DNA of 64,000 nt from Alisma plantago-aquatica. Lineage: Eukaryota; Streptophyta; Magnoliopsida; Alismatales; Alismataceae. Position 1 is the first letter of the stretch, and the number at the start of each line of letters is the position of its first letter. The stretch is taken from contig OY856414.1 of the NCBI GenBank assembly GCA_963693085.1, positions 261,172,001-261,236,000 on the forward strand, in the 5' to 3' direction. The notes under the pieces are model-generated. The model did not search any database. It had not been told where the DNA came from and was given only the letters and a program-made list of their open reading frames with translations. Positions 12,061 through 22,508 of this stretch are shown here, piece after piece. The position numbers were made by a program, and so were the translations under genes.

Positions 12061-12380
12061 CTGTTTAGAAGTCCAGCAGCAAGGATCACCACAACTGTTA
12101 GGGTATCGGGGAGCGTCGCCTACGGAAATAGCCTGTGAGATACACGTGAGGTTTATTTGGCCTGCCAGGGTATAAGAGCCTGAGAGTAGGAAATTAAAAA
12201 AACAATCCCTATTTGAAAAGCGCCGAATAGTCGGACGCATATGCGGTATTTTTGCTGTTTAATCGGGCTGAGCCCGCTTGGATGGGAGATTCACGATATG
12301 CGCAGCGGCCCATTGACCGAACCGATTATTCGGCCGCATATGCGGCCGCACAGGCCGATTTCCTCAACACTGGTCATAGC

Positions 12381-12708
12381 TACCCAAAATGGGAGCTATA
12401 TGGGGTGAACGGGGGGATGGAGGAGTCTGGATCATTGACGGCCTTCTGAGTGCCCTCCATCTCATGGAGAAGCTCATCCGCCTCATCGATGTCAAGACGT
12501 ATCTCTTCAGCCAACTCGTGAGAAGACTCTCCAATAGGGGAGGGCGTGTGGAATTGGATTCTAGGATGAGAATGGGAATGGTGAGGAGGGTCTCTGGAAG
12601 AATACGCAGAGGCCTTACCCTTTCCCTTGCAGAAATGGTTAAACATGACCGCTGCAGAGAACGAGCCGATCGGTTGAGAAAGTAAACTGATCGTATGGAC
12701 AAGACCAA
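12381..12708 (-). pseudogene. Element C extra ORF, N-terminal part, cut by hAT element D
   Basis: The minus-strand frame 12380-12646 encodes a basic start (FCKGKGKASAYSSRD) and an acidic helix-like segment (DIDEADELLHEMEG). It then runs into the hAT right end. Across the excised hAT the reading can continue into 10370 and below (about FTSAKHR, then MYAIGVSLPRW), where the conserved Athila ORF1-like motifs start. This is the expected N-terminus of that ORF. Confidence 0.55.
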
Positions 12709-13640
12709 CAGATCGTCTGGCTGATGAAATGAGTGTTTCGTTAATCTAAGACGGGCGGCTGGTAAAATGAAGCGGTCGGCTGAGTCTGGATCTGAGCACT
12801 CGGCGGAGCAAGCCTACGACCGACTTGTCAAGAAAAAAGGGTGGTGGTTATGTAGGGTCGGTTGGTCGTCTAGCATGTGAGATGGGCGGCTAGAAAAATG
12901 AAGCGGTCGGCTGAGTCTAGATCTGACCACTCGGCGGAGCAAGCCGATGGCCGATTTGTCGAGGAAAAAGGGTGGTGGTGATGCAGGGCCGGTCGGTCGT
13001 CTAGCATGTGAGACGGGCGGCGTCACAGCCAGGTGGTCGGATGAACAGATATAGAACAACAACTGGGATGGTGCGGCCGAGAAGCTACGCCGAGCAGTGA
13101 GCGTAAGGCCCGAGCAGCAGAAATGGCTAGACGTCTGGCTGAGGACCAGGCCGGTCGTCCGAAGAGGCGGAAACGGCACGCGGAGCTGCGAAAAGCTTGA
13201 GTGATTGAGGGAAAGTGAGGGTGGTGGCAAGGGTAAGCGAGGAGATGGGAGAGTGGTCTTGCGTCGGTTGGGTTATATAGAACAATGGAGCAATGAGCTG
13301 AGCGGTTAGGTATCCAGCCGATCGGATGGTCTGCCTTGGGCGCCAGACAGAAGAAAGTAAAGGGTGCTGGCTGCATGAAATTATTGGGGAACTGTCGGAG
13401 AACGAGCCGAGTAGCTGGATACCCAGCCGATCATTTGATATGTTGAGGCATCCCAAAATCAAGCTCGAGCCGAGCGGCTAGTGGTGGTAATCGGTCGGCT
13501 CGATAATAGATAAGAAGGAAAATAGAATGTAAAAAGAAAAAAAAGAAAAAAAAAACGAAAAAGAAAGAACAAGAAGGGAAGATAGTGTTGGGCTGCCTCC
13601 CAACTAGTGCCTTATTTTACGTCGTGGCTCGATAAGGATT
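12709..13640 (-). other. Element C spacer between integrase and extra ORF, with a 131 bp tandem duplication
   Basis: This is a GC-rich stretch rich in CGGTCGGCT, GAGCCGATCGG and related motifs. Two tandem units of 131 bp occupy 12753-12883 and 12884-13014, and a third begins GGGCGG at 13015 before diverging. Several overlapping minus-strand frames (12814-13462) are open, but they lack recognisable motifs and overlap each other in different frames, so I do not call them genes. A purine-only low-complexity run lies at about 13530-13575. Confidence 0.7.
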
Positions 13641-13644
13641 AGAT

Positions 13645-15074
13645 TATTTAGATTCTGGGGAAGTTGTGGGGTCAGTTAGGTTTAGGTCTTCCAAGGGTGG
13701 ATACTTGGTTGAGTCTGAGGTGACGACATCTTCAGTAGTGATGTATCTTTTAAGATGGTGTCCATTGACCTTAAATTCACCCAAAACTTTATCCCAGGGA
13801 AGAAAAGCATCGTGTGGATATGCACACTTGACAACATAAGGGCCATACCATCTCGATTTGAGTTTTCCAGGAAAAAGTCATAATCGTGAGTTAAAAACTA
13901 AAACTTGATCCCCTTCTCTAATGTCTTTGCACTTGATATGACCATCATGCCACATTTTGGTTCGGTCTTTGTAGATTCTTGCATTTTCGTAGGCACTCAT
14001 CCTAAGTTCATCAAGCTCATTCATTTGGAGAAAATGTTTCTCTCTAGCCCTGGAAAGGTCAAAATTCAAACTTTTGATGGCCCAACTGGCTTTGTGCTCT
14101 AGTTCTATTGGTAAGTTACATGACTTACCGTAGATCAGTCTTAAAGGGGTGGTACCAACGGGTGTTTTATAGGCAGTACGATATGCCCACAAAGCGTCAT
14201 TGATTTTTAACACCCAATCTTTCCTAGTGCGTCCAACAGTTTTTTCTAAAATTGATTTGATTTGTCTGTTGGATACTTCTACTTGTCCACTGGTCTGAGG
14301 ATGGTAAGGAGTGGTGACTTTGTGGTAAACTCCATATTTTTTCAAAAGAGCCTCAAAAATTTTCTCCAAAAAATGGGATCCCCCGTCGGAAATGACGGTG
14401 CGAGGGACTCCAAATCTAAAAAAAATGATATCTTTAAAGAGTTTCTTAATAGGTTTAGAATCAAAGGTTTTAGTGGATATGGCTTCAACCCACTTTGACA
14501 CGTAATCGACTGTGACTAAAATGTAAGCAAACCCATAATAAGAAGGAAATGGGCCCATGTAGATGATCCCCCAAACATCAAATATCTCGAATTCTTTCCA
14601 AGAAGTGAGAGGCATTTGGTCACGCTTGGAAATGTTACCCGTCCTTTGGCATTGGTCACATGAGGGCACATAATCATATGAGTCTTTGAAGAAGGTGGGC
14701 CAAAAGAATCCACATTGTAGGACTTTTCTAGATGTTTTTTGGGAACTCATATGACCACCATAGGGGCCAGAGTGACATTGTTCCAAAATGGCGATGCTTT
14801 CTTCGCGGGAAACACAACGGCGATATAGACCATCGGCACAAAGTCTAAAATGATAAGGTTCGTCCCAATAATAATTTTTGACATCATGTAAAAATTTAGC
14901 TTTAGAGTGTCCCGTATACTCGGGATGCAATACACATGTACCTAAATAGTTTATGAAATCAGAAAACCAAGGGAATTGGGAGTCTACCTTAAGCAATTGG
15001 TCATCAGGTAAGGATTCATTTATGGGGTTTTCATCAATGGCGCTATAGCTAATTCGACTTAGGTGATCAACCAC
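13645..15074 (-). pseudogene. Element C integrase (Athila)
   Basis: The 398-codon open frame 13878-15074 covers most of the integrase. The zinc-binding His-His-Cys-Cys region includes [18 protein letters not shown] near residue 150. In the catalytic core the usual GIDFMGPF reads GIIYMGPF, so the first catalytic Asp is Ile (codon about 14562-14564). The second Asp (VISDGGSHF) and the Glu (SGQVEVSNR) are intact. The Athila signature [11 protein letters not shown] and ELEHKA follow. The C-terminal motif [13 protein letters not shown] continues in another frame after a break near 13878, ending around 13645. It would have catalysed cDNA insertion but is catalytically dead as written. Confidence 0.9.
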
Positions 15075-15486
15075 AACATTTTTAGAACCCCTCTTATCTA
15101 GGATTTCTAGGTCAAATTCCTACAATAACAGAATCCATCATATAAGTCTGGGCTTGGCATCTTTCTTGGACATGAGGTAGTAAATGGTTGCATGATCAGT
15201 GTGAACAACAACCTTTAAACCAACAAGATATGAGCGAAATTTATCGAATGCATAGACAATGGCTAGCATTTCTTTTTCGGTGACTGTGTAATTTCGTTGA
15301 GACGTGGTGTTTCTTGTCAATTCTTTGTCCTAAAATGGTACCTACATCAAAATCACTAGCATCGCACATGATTTCAAAGGGTAAGTCCCAGTCAAGAGCA
15401 CGTATGATAGGAGTGGTGGTGAGAACATTTTTCAAACATAGAAAGCTCTCCATGCATGCCTTATCAAAATGGAAAGGCACATCCTT
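15075..15486 (-). pseudogene. Element C RNase H region (Athila)
   Basis: The frames 15241-15480 and 15138-15320 overlap through a frameshift. They encode the RNase H motifs FEIMCDASDFDVGTILGQR (first catalytic Asp), NYTVTEKEMLAIVYAFDKFR (catalytic Glu) and VVVHTDHATIYYLM (catalytic Asp), then the segment leading to integrase. This domain degrades the RNA strand during reverse transcription. The frameshift near 15300 and stop codons on either side break it. Confidence 0.85.
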
Positions 15487-16335
15487 TTAAAGAAGATTGG
15501 TGAGAGATTTTGTGATTTTGGAAAAATCACAGATGAATCGTCGATAGAACCCGACATGTCCTAAGAAGGCTCGAATGTCTTTGACTGAGGTTGGGGGAGG
15601 CAGTTTGGTGATGACCTCAATCTTAGCTTGGTCTACTTCAATGCCTTGGTTTCTCACCATATGGCCTAGAACAATACCCTCCTTGACCATGAAGTGACAC
15701 TTCTCCCAATTAAGGACTAAGTTTGATTCAATACATCTATCAAGGACAAGAGATAGGTTTTGAAAGTAGGAATCAAAACTTTCTCCATAGATAGAGAAAT
15801 CATCCATGAACACTTCCATGACAGTTTCTGTTAACCCTAAAAAAATAGCAGACATACATCTTTGAAAAGTGGTCGGTGCATTGGACAGGCCAAAGGGCAT
15901 TCGTCTAAAGGCATATGTACCAAAAGGGCATATGAAAGTGGTTTTCTCTTGATCTTCAGGATGGATGGGAATCTGATAAAAACCTGAGTAGCCATCTAGA
16001 TAACAAAAGTATTGTTGATGGGCTAAACATTCAGGAACTTGATCTAAGAAGGGAAGAGGGAAGTGATCTTTCCTAGTAGCTTTGTTGAGCTTCCTGTAGT
16101 CAATGCACATTCTCCATCCTGCGACAGTGCGATTGGGAATGAGTTCATTCTTCTCATTACGAATGATAGTAGTCCCTCCCTTTTTGGGAACAACTTGAAC
16201 AGGGTTGACCCATGGGGAGTCAGAGATGGGATAGATGATTCATGTAATCAAAAGTTTGATCACCTCTAGACATACTACTTCCTTCATATTTGGGTTGAGT
16301 TTTCATTGTGGATCTCGAGAAGGTTTGTGGTCTTC
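15487..16335 (-). pseudogene. Element C reverse transcriptase (Athila)
   Basis: The open frame 15487-16110 encodes [60 protein letters not shown] and the catalytic box VFMDDFSIYG (Asp pair at about 15797-15802). It continues with VLGHMVRNQGIEVDQAKIE and RAFLGHVGFYRRFI. This is the Athila form of gypsy RT. The N-terminal part of RT continues upstream to about 16335, with a stop before the Met at 16110. The RT catalytic box itself is intact. Flanking stops separate it from protease and RNase H. Confidence 0.9.
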
Positions 16336-16365
16336 TATCATAGGGATTTTGTGGATGCGGATGGA

Positions 16366-17200
16366 TTAATCTATTCCAACTAAGTCTGTCATTTTGTACC
16401 CCAAGGCAACTCCTTTTTTTCTAAGTTCACCCAAAAGTTTGTTTTCTTGTTCGAGTGGAAGGGAAGAGTTTATGATGACCGGGCACAGTTCTAGCTCATC
16501 AAGAAAAACATATTTCAAACCTATGGGGAGATTCTTCATTTCTAGGGCCTTTGGTGGTTCAGGTTTATATTTTATGGTGGAGATCATTTTAAGATCCTCA
16601 ATCACATCACATGGGATTTCCTCAAAGTTATCCAAATGAATTTTGAGTTGATTTAATGATTCATTTTCAAAATCACATTCGGTGGGGATAGTGAGGGAGG
16701 TGCACAGGGGGTCATCAAATAATTCCCATTCTTGCCTTAGTTGGGATAATTCATCAATGCAATCAAGGAGGTAGACTTCTTCCTCAAGACTAGGTCCCCT
16801 CATGCTTTCAAACACCCTAAACTCAAGGTTTTGCTTCCCTAGCCTTAACAAAATGGTGCCAACCTCGACATCAATTAAGGCACGGGCAGTGGCTAAGAAG
16901 GGATGTCCAACAATGAGAGGGTAGGGTAAATCTTCCTTGATGTCCTTGATTACAAAATCACAAGGGACATATGCATCATTTCCAACTTTAACCGAAATGT
17001 CTTCTATGATTCCCATGATGAGTCTGCCAGTTGGATGGTCATGGATGTGGGTACCATGTCATTGAATCCTAGTCTTTTGCAATGGCTATAAGGCATGATG
17101 GATATACTGGCTCCTAAATCTGCTAACCCTTTTCTACAAACATTGTCACCCAAGTAGCATCCTATTCCAAAAGAACCTGGATCCTTCTATTTTTTAGGCA
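16366..17200 (-). pseudogene. Element C protease and protease-RT linker (Athila)
   Basis: The minus strand around 17100-17140 encodes a DLGASIS protease active-site motif. It is followed after a stop by the frame 16366-17016, with PLIVGHPFLATARALIDVE, the second conserved Athila protease block. The rest is the acidic linker that precedes RT (for example CDFENESLNQLKIHLDNF). The protease would mature Gag-Pol. The break between the active-site block and the second block makes it non-functional. Confidence 0.82.
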
Positions 17201-17325
17201 TCTTACTTAGGATAATGTCTAAAGTGGTCCTAGAAAGTTTAACAGTCTCGTATTCTTTAGTAACATACTTCGTAGCCAAAAGAGATTTCATGTACTTGGA
17301 CCACGCGGGCATGTCAGCCAAAGCA

Positions 17326-19244
17326 TCAAGGAAGGGAATGCCAACATGTATTTTTTTTCATAGCATCCCTAAATTTCATGAAACGGGCATCAAGTCTTGT
17401 TTGTCTGATGCGGGCTTGGTAGGGAGTTCGAGGTTTGTAGATTGGTTCTTCGTCTCCTTCCTGAGGGGTTTTTTGGGTGAGAGTGGATGGTTTGAATGTA
17501 GCTTCAGCCTCGACAACGACAATGTCCTCATCCTCGAATTCTAGAGGTGGGTCTGGAGATTTATCAGGAGGTGGAGGAGTTTGAAATTTTCCCGAATGAG
17601 TAGAGAAAACCTTGAGTTGTTTGGGATGTTTGGGGTTGTTTTTGGGCTGCCCTACAAAAGTCCCGGCAGGGGGTTTCTGTTGGGCAAACAGACGAGCTAG
17701 TTGGGCATCCATTGTCTTTTGATGAGCTTGTTGAGAAACGATGATTTGCTCCAAGGTAGCTATACTTTTGTCAGATGAAGGGGTGGTAGTAGGGACATTT
17801 GGTTGAGGGGGTGGTTGATTGTGGTTTTGAGGAGGAAGGTTTAAAATTTGAAATTGTTGTCCTTGATATGGTGGTCGGGTTAGATAAATTCCTCGGTAAT
17901 TTCCTTGGTTTCCAAAGTTCCTTTGATTGTTGTATGGGAATCCAGGTGGTGGTCGATTGTTACCTTGAGGGTAGGGAGTCCTTTGTTGGGTTTGGAGTTG
18001 GCTAGAGTTCTCAACACCAGAAGGGTTCCCATATTGAAAACCAGGGTGGTTTCTAGTTTGGTTGGGATTGTAGTAACCTTGGCCAGGTATGGTATGGATT
18101 GAATTGAGGTCTTCTAGTTGTTGTCCTATTTCAGGTTGCATGGGCATGTTGTAGAGATATTGACAGTGGAGGGTGGTATGGTCGTATCCTTGACAAATAC
18201 CACAAAGAGAATCCACGACTTTTAGTTGTTGGGGTGACTCCCTAAGGGTGACCAAGGATGACTCTAATCGATCTTGTTTTAAGGCAATTAATTTGAGGCT
18301 TTATTCTATGCTTTGGATATCATTATTGACTTCTGCCTTGGCTACCTTAAGGATTCCACCAATTCCTCTTCTAGCCCTTGTTTTGGAAGCCTGTTTGACT
18401 ACTTCCCATGTGCTAGTCAAACTTTGATGCATGAAATTTCCTCCAGATGAGGAATCGAGAAAGAATTTGGTATCATCATCAACACCACGGTAGAAGATCT
18501 CTATGAGTTGGTCTTGAGAGATATCATGGTGGGGGCACTTCCTAAGTAAGTCTTTGAACCTTTTCCAGGCTTCTCCTAAAGACTCTCCCGGAGACATGGA
18601 AAAGTGAGTTATTTGACCCCTAAGTTCGTAGGTGAGAGACGGGGGGTAAAATTTTTCAAGAAACTTGCTTTGTAGAACTTCCCAAGTTGTGACATGGTAT
18701 TCGCTCTCCATAGTGTTGTACCAGCTACTGGCTTGGCCGGAGAGGGAATACTTGAACAACCTAAGGCAGATGGCTTCTTCAGAGACACCATGAAGTTTGT
18801 TCAGAGAGCAAAGGTCAATGAACCTTTGGAGATGATCTTGGCAACTTTCTCCATTGTTGCATGAGAAGGGGTTGGCTTGCATCATGGTGATCCATTGTGT
18901 TCAGATATCAAATTATGGAGCAGTGATGTCAGGAGGTATGACTGGATGTTGTGCATATGAAATTTTTGGAACAAAAAATCTTTTAATTGTTTTTACCTTT
19001 CGGCTTCCCTCCTATCGGCTTCTATGGCTTCTTGTTCATCCCTATAGGCTGCTCATAAAGTGGCTTCTTTTTCCACTTGTTCGGCTTGGATGAGCTCTCT
19101 TTGAGCTATGAGAGCTTGGTCAATTCTACGGGCGAATTCTTCTTCATTCATTCTTGCTAGATTTTGACAGTTTAAATGATGAAAAGTCTTTTCTATTTCT
19201 GGATCAAACGGTTGAGAATCAACATTCGGGCGTTGCATGCACAA
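17326..19244 (-). pseudogene. Element C gag (Athila)
   Basis: Gag begins at about 19244 (frame 19053-19244, a glutamate-rich segment), 150 bp inside the PBS. The capsid domain is in 18301-18885: LRLFKYSLSGQASSWYN, FLEKFYPP, GESLGEAWKRFKDLLRKCPHH and SSSGGNFM, the Athila capsid blocks. The frame 17326-18255 has a zinc knuckle (CGICQGYDHTTLHC, near residue 18), then a proline/glutamine-rich segment. Its C-terminal motif DARFMKFRDAMKK is near where Athila protease begins. At least two in-frame breaks (about 18285 and 18900-19050) make it a pseudogene. Confidence 0.9.
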
Positions 19245-19394
19245 ATGAAGCAGTTAATCGTGTCCAGAAAAAATGGACTATCGGAATGGAAACTCGGCAG
19301 AAGGAGGAGTAGCACTTCTAGAATGTTACTCGGAAGACATAAAAAAAGGAAAAAAGTTTTTCAAAAATTTTGGGGTTCGAAGAAACAAATATGT

Positions 19395-19414
19395 TGTCCC
19401 TGGTAATGACACCA
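19395..19414 (-). other. Element C primer-binding site (Athila type, decayed)
   Basis: The minus strand reads TGGTGTCATTACCAGGGACA, a diverged version of the TGGCGCCGTTGCCGGGGA-type site (tRNA-Asp related) used by Athila and Tat. The differences are mostly C-to-T or G-to-A transitions. It is 3 bp from the LTR edge at 19418. Confidence 0.82.
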
Positions 19415-19417
19415 AAT

Positions 19418-21043
19418 TGTTAATGCATCATTTAGCACTTACAATCACTAAGATTATTATCCTAGAGTTTAATCCTTTTATACTTTCAATTAAGGCTAGT
19501 ATAGAAGGGTTGATCCCACATGACAACTTTTTAAGATTGTTTCCTTTATCCCAATTAATTTTTGAAGAACTATTTTATTATTTTTTTGTATTTTCAAATT
19601 TTAAAACGGAAAGTAAAGATCAGGATGGGGGTTTGGTTGATTACACTAAAACAAGAAATAAGCACAAAGTAACAATGTAATAACAAGAATTTATTTTAGC
19701 CCCTATCACAAGGAAAAGAAACAAATAATTGTTAGCACAAGTAGACTATTGTGAATGGAAAAGACTAGAAGTAAAGAAAGCAAATCAGTGAAGGTTGAAA
19801 TCAAAGGGAGAGAATCGAGGCTCTTGGGGTTTTCACCACCATATCCTAGGAAAACAATTAATCCTTAAACGAAGGGTTCGATGAAGGCAAGTGAATTAGA
19901 AATCCACTAAAGATGATCTCCACATGAGCCCATTTGTCATGGTGCTCATGTTTCTTAGTTCATCATCCTAAAAAGAGAAAATCCACGGTCGTTTCAAAAC
20001 TCTTATGCGATTGAGATTGTCGTTCTAAACCCAAATTTCCAAGGTCATATCCATTCAGATTAACTTTTGATACTATCAATTAATCACTTTGATATATCAA
20101 CTAGTTATCAATCTCAAAATCCATCTAGAATTGTTTAAGGAGAAATCGAAAATCCATGGCTAAGGGGTTATTCCCCTTGCCTTGATAAAGAACTACTCAC
20201 TCATGGAGAAGGAGCAAAGAGAGATAGAGGAAGGAAGTGATCTAGCCATCTTTGAGTCTTACGACTACTAATCCTCGATTAGAGACAATGAAGATGGTTG
20301 CCTCTTCCTACCTTGCTCGATTGCTCAAGAGAGGGGAGGATGAGAAAAGAAAGTACTAGATCTAGACACAATGGAACAACGGAAATAAAATAACATGTAA
20401 CAAAATTGCAAGGCTACTTTATTTCAGAACTAGAAGAGTACAAGAAAATTCACTCCAGAATGCTAATACAAGAAAAATCTGAGATGATTCAGGAGGAGGA
20501 AATGCCCCTCCTTTTATAGGAGAGGGAGGGGGTACTTTTACAATTAGGGTGAAGGGTTTTAAGGCTGGCGACTGGCTTTTTGGCTGCCTGAGCACCACCA
20601 ACTGACCAGTTTAGAAGTGAACTGAACGGCTGGATGCTGGTGGATGGCGGCTGCCAAGCGATCAACTGCCAACCCTAATTAGGGTGGCAGTGTAGTCAAA
20701 ACATCTTGGTGCATTTCTTCCCATCAATAGGGCTTGGGCCGAGCATTTGGACTAGGAATCGGGCGATCTGATCGGTCATCTGGTCAAGAGCAATGATCGA
20801 CGCTAGAATGCAAAATGAGCGGTTGAACAACTGAGACGATCGGGTTGTGATGGTGAGAGGATCGATTGGTGATGTCAGACGATCGGCTCAAGTTATGAAA
20901 CTACAATAAAATGCACAAGATTGTCATATTTCTGATAAAAATGAGAAAATATTAATTTGTGCAATTTCAAGAGATGATTTGAGTATTTCTATGTGACAAG
21001 CTTAATAATTTGTAGAAAAGAAGTGCTAAAATAGAACTCATCA
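19418..21043 (-). repeat. Element C 5' LTR
   Basis: Partner of 6567-8137. A minus-strand TATA box, TATAAAA, lies at 20512-20518, flanked by CCCTCTCC and GGAGGGGC. The segment around 20590-20630 is absent from the other LTR. Confidence 0.92.
20512..20518 (-). promoter_or_regulatory. Putative TATA box of the element C 5' LTR
   Basis: The minus strand reads CTATAAAAGGAGG. It is conserved in the partner LTR at 7651-7657. Confidence 0.6.
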
Positions 21044-21131
21044 AGTAATAAAAGATACATAATTAAGATGTCATCGGCATAAGTATAATTAGTAAAATAT
21101 AGACTAAAGGTCTGTTTGTGTGCTTATGTAG

Positions 21132-22508
21132 ATGGCTCGTACAAAGATTGTGGCTACCACGGTTGCCACCAACAGTGGTGGGCCTCCCCACAAAGAGAAT
21201 GGGTCTTCTGAGAAAAGGAAGCGGAACCATGGTGGTGAAACCTCAAAGAAGAGAAAGAGACCTGATGGAACTACATATGAGGCCCCCAACCCTGAACCAA
21301 TACCCTTCAGCAACCTTGAACAACAGGAGGGACTGGGATATGAGGAGAAACATTTGTATGAGGAAGTAGCCCAGATGGAGGAGGACCAGTCTGGTGGTCC
21401 GGAACCGACCATGGTAGTTCACAATACGGAATGGATGGAGCAGCAAAAATGGCTGACTGAGGTTATCCATGCCTTAGCCCTCAGGGACATAGCTAGAGAT
21501 GAAAATGGTGAGCCACTGCCTATTCATCCTCAACTGGGAGCTACCATCTTGGACTTCGTCAAGATGAACATCGAGAAGTTCTGGGGAGAAGATAAGTCTG
21601 AAGTAGTCCACAAGGAGGAAGCTTGCCTGCTTGCAGTCGAGAATGGATTCCGTATCCTTGAAGTGGATCCAAACAAGAAGGTTCTATTTGCTACTCACCT
21701 TTTGGAAAGTGCATCCAATATATGGTGGGAGAACCATATCACGAGAAGAGACCTAAGCGAAGAACTGATTGCCTGGACCAATTTCAAGACCATCTTCACC
21801 GCCAGATTCATCCCCGTCTCAGCCAAGAAGGAGAAGGAGCGAGAGTTCACTAACATGTCTCAAGGAAGCTTGTTAGTTGCAGACTTTGGTCACAAGTTCC
21901 GCATACTGGAACGTTTCGGTCAAACGATGGATGAAGAAAGAAGAATGGACCACTTCATAGAGCGTCTGCACCCTACCATCAAGCTACATGTGATGGCTAG
22001 TAAGCCAAAGACCTTCTCTGAAGCCTACAATACCACCTTGGACATGGAAAGGACGATGATGCCTGCACAGAATCCCTCCAAGGGATGCCTGGGTTTCACT
22101 GAAGGAGATCAAGGGTAGAGGAATGAACACAAGAAGGGACAAGGGCACAACCATAACAAAAACAAGCATGGGCACAAACGCAAGCCCCGTGGTCGCCTCC
22201 AGCAGTGTCGCACCTGCGGACGGACACATCCTAGGAAGTGTTGTTTTGAGAAGAAGGTGTGTTTTAGATGTTATCAAGAGGGACACTTTATCGCCAATTT
22301 CCCTCAACCTGACCCAAGGGGACCTTTGGGGTCACAACCTGTGGCAGTACAGCCAGTAGCTGCAACACCTCCAGTAGGAGCACCAGCCAGATCCCCCCTA
22401 GCTGGAGAGAGGAGGCATGCTAGAGTGTTTTCCATTGATAATGAAGAAGCTCAAGCAAATGCTAATTGGTTGATCGAGGGTAATAACACTGAGATGTTTT
22501 TATTTTAG
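21132..22508 (+). pseudogene. Element B gag (chromovirus)
   Basis: A single frame runs from ATG 21132 to the stop at 22508, interrupted only by one TAG at 22116-22118, which is probably a mutated CAG. The N-terminus is basic (SSEKRKRNHGG, SKKRKRPDG). The Retrotrans_gag capsid region spans about residues 130-310 and includes ASNIWWENH, FKTIFTARFIPVSAKKEKEREF and ERFGQTMDEERRMDHFIERL. A His/Lys-rich linker leads to two Cys-rich motifs, CRTCGRTHPRKC and CFRCYQEGHFIANFP. The second knuckle lacks the final Cys (F instead), which would impair zinc binding. The Met was chosen because it is the first in frame and lies at the end of the leader. Confidence 0.9.

Larger units (their letters stand above)
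10379..12372. mobile_element. Element D: hAT-superfamily DNA transposon, 1994 bp, non-autonomous
   Basis: The left end is CAGTGTTTTGAAAA and the inverted right end is CAGTGTTGAGGAAA, matching at 11 of 14 positions. An 8 bp target duplication flanks it. Subterminal sequence at the right carries repeated GCATATGCGG palindromes (about 12236-12245 and 12334-12345) and other CGG/CCG-rich motifs, as many plant hAT ends do. Two plus-strand open stretches (10568-10876, and about 11224-11548 with one internal TAG) have no motif I recognise. I see no BED finger or hAT dimerisation domain. The copy may be a deletion derivative, or may have captured unrelated sequence. Removing it rejoins the Athila extra ORF. 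Confidence 0.88.
10371..12380. repeat. Target-site duplication of hAT element D (10371-10378 and 12373-12380)
   Basis: A perfect 8 bp direct repeat, GTCATAGC, flanks the element. Eight base pairs is the target-site length typical of the hAT superfamily. Confidence 0.93.
6567..21043 (-). mobile_element. Element C: Athila-lineage Ty3/gypsy retrotransposon, interrupted by hAT element D
   Basis: Paired LTRs lie at 6567-8137 (3' LTR, 1571 bp) and 19418-21043 (5' LTR, 1626 bp). Both begin TGTTAATGC and end CTCATCA on the plus strand. Minus-strand gag, protease, RT, RNase H and integrase are followed by an extra ORF and a long non-coding region before the 3' LTR. This order, the tRNA-Asp-like PBS and RT motifs such as DGYSGFYQIPIHPEDQEKTT with FMDD are typical of Athila. 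After removal of D the element is about 12.5 kb, the usual Athila size. The LTRs differ by about 6% in the stretch compared by eye. Stops, frameshifts and a lost integrase Asp make it inactive. Confidence 0.93.
6562..21048. repeat. Target-site duplication of element C (6562-6566 and 21044-21048)
   Basis: A perfect 5 bp duplication, AGTAA, flanks element C on both sides. Confidence 0.93.

Noticed and set aside
12814..13462. Three overlapping minus-strand ORFs rich in Pro, Ser and Arg
   Set aside because: They overlap each other in different frames across the 131 bp tandem repeat and look like low-stop GC-rich sequence.
21118..21369. Alternative ORF starting just before the B gag ATG
   Set aside because: It is a shadow frame of the capsid-coding gag frame starting at 21132.
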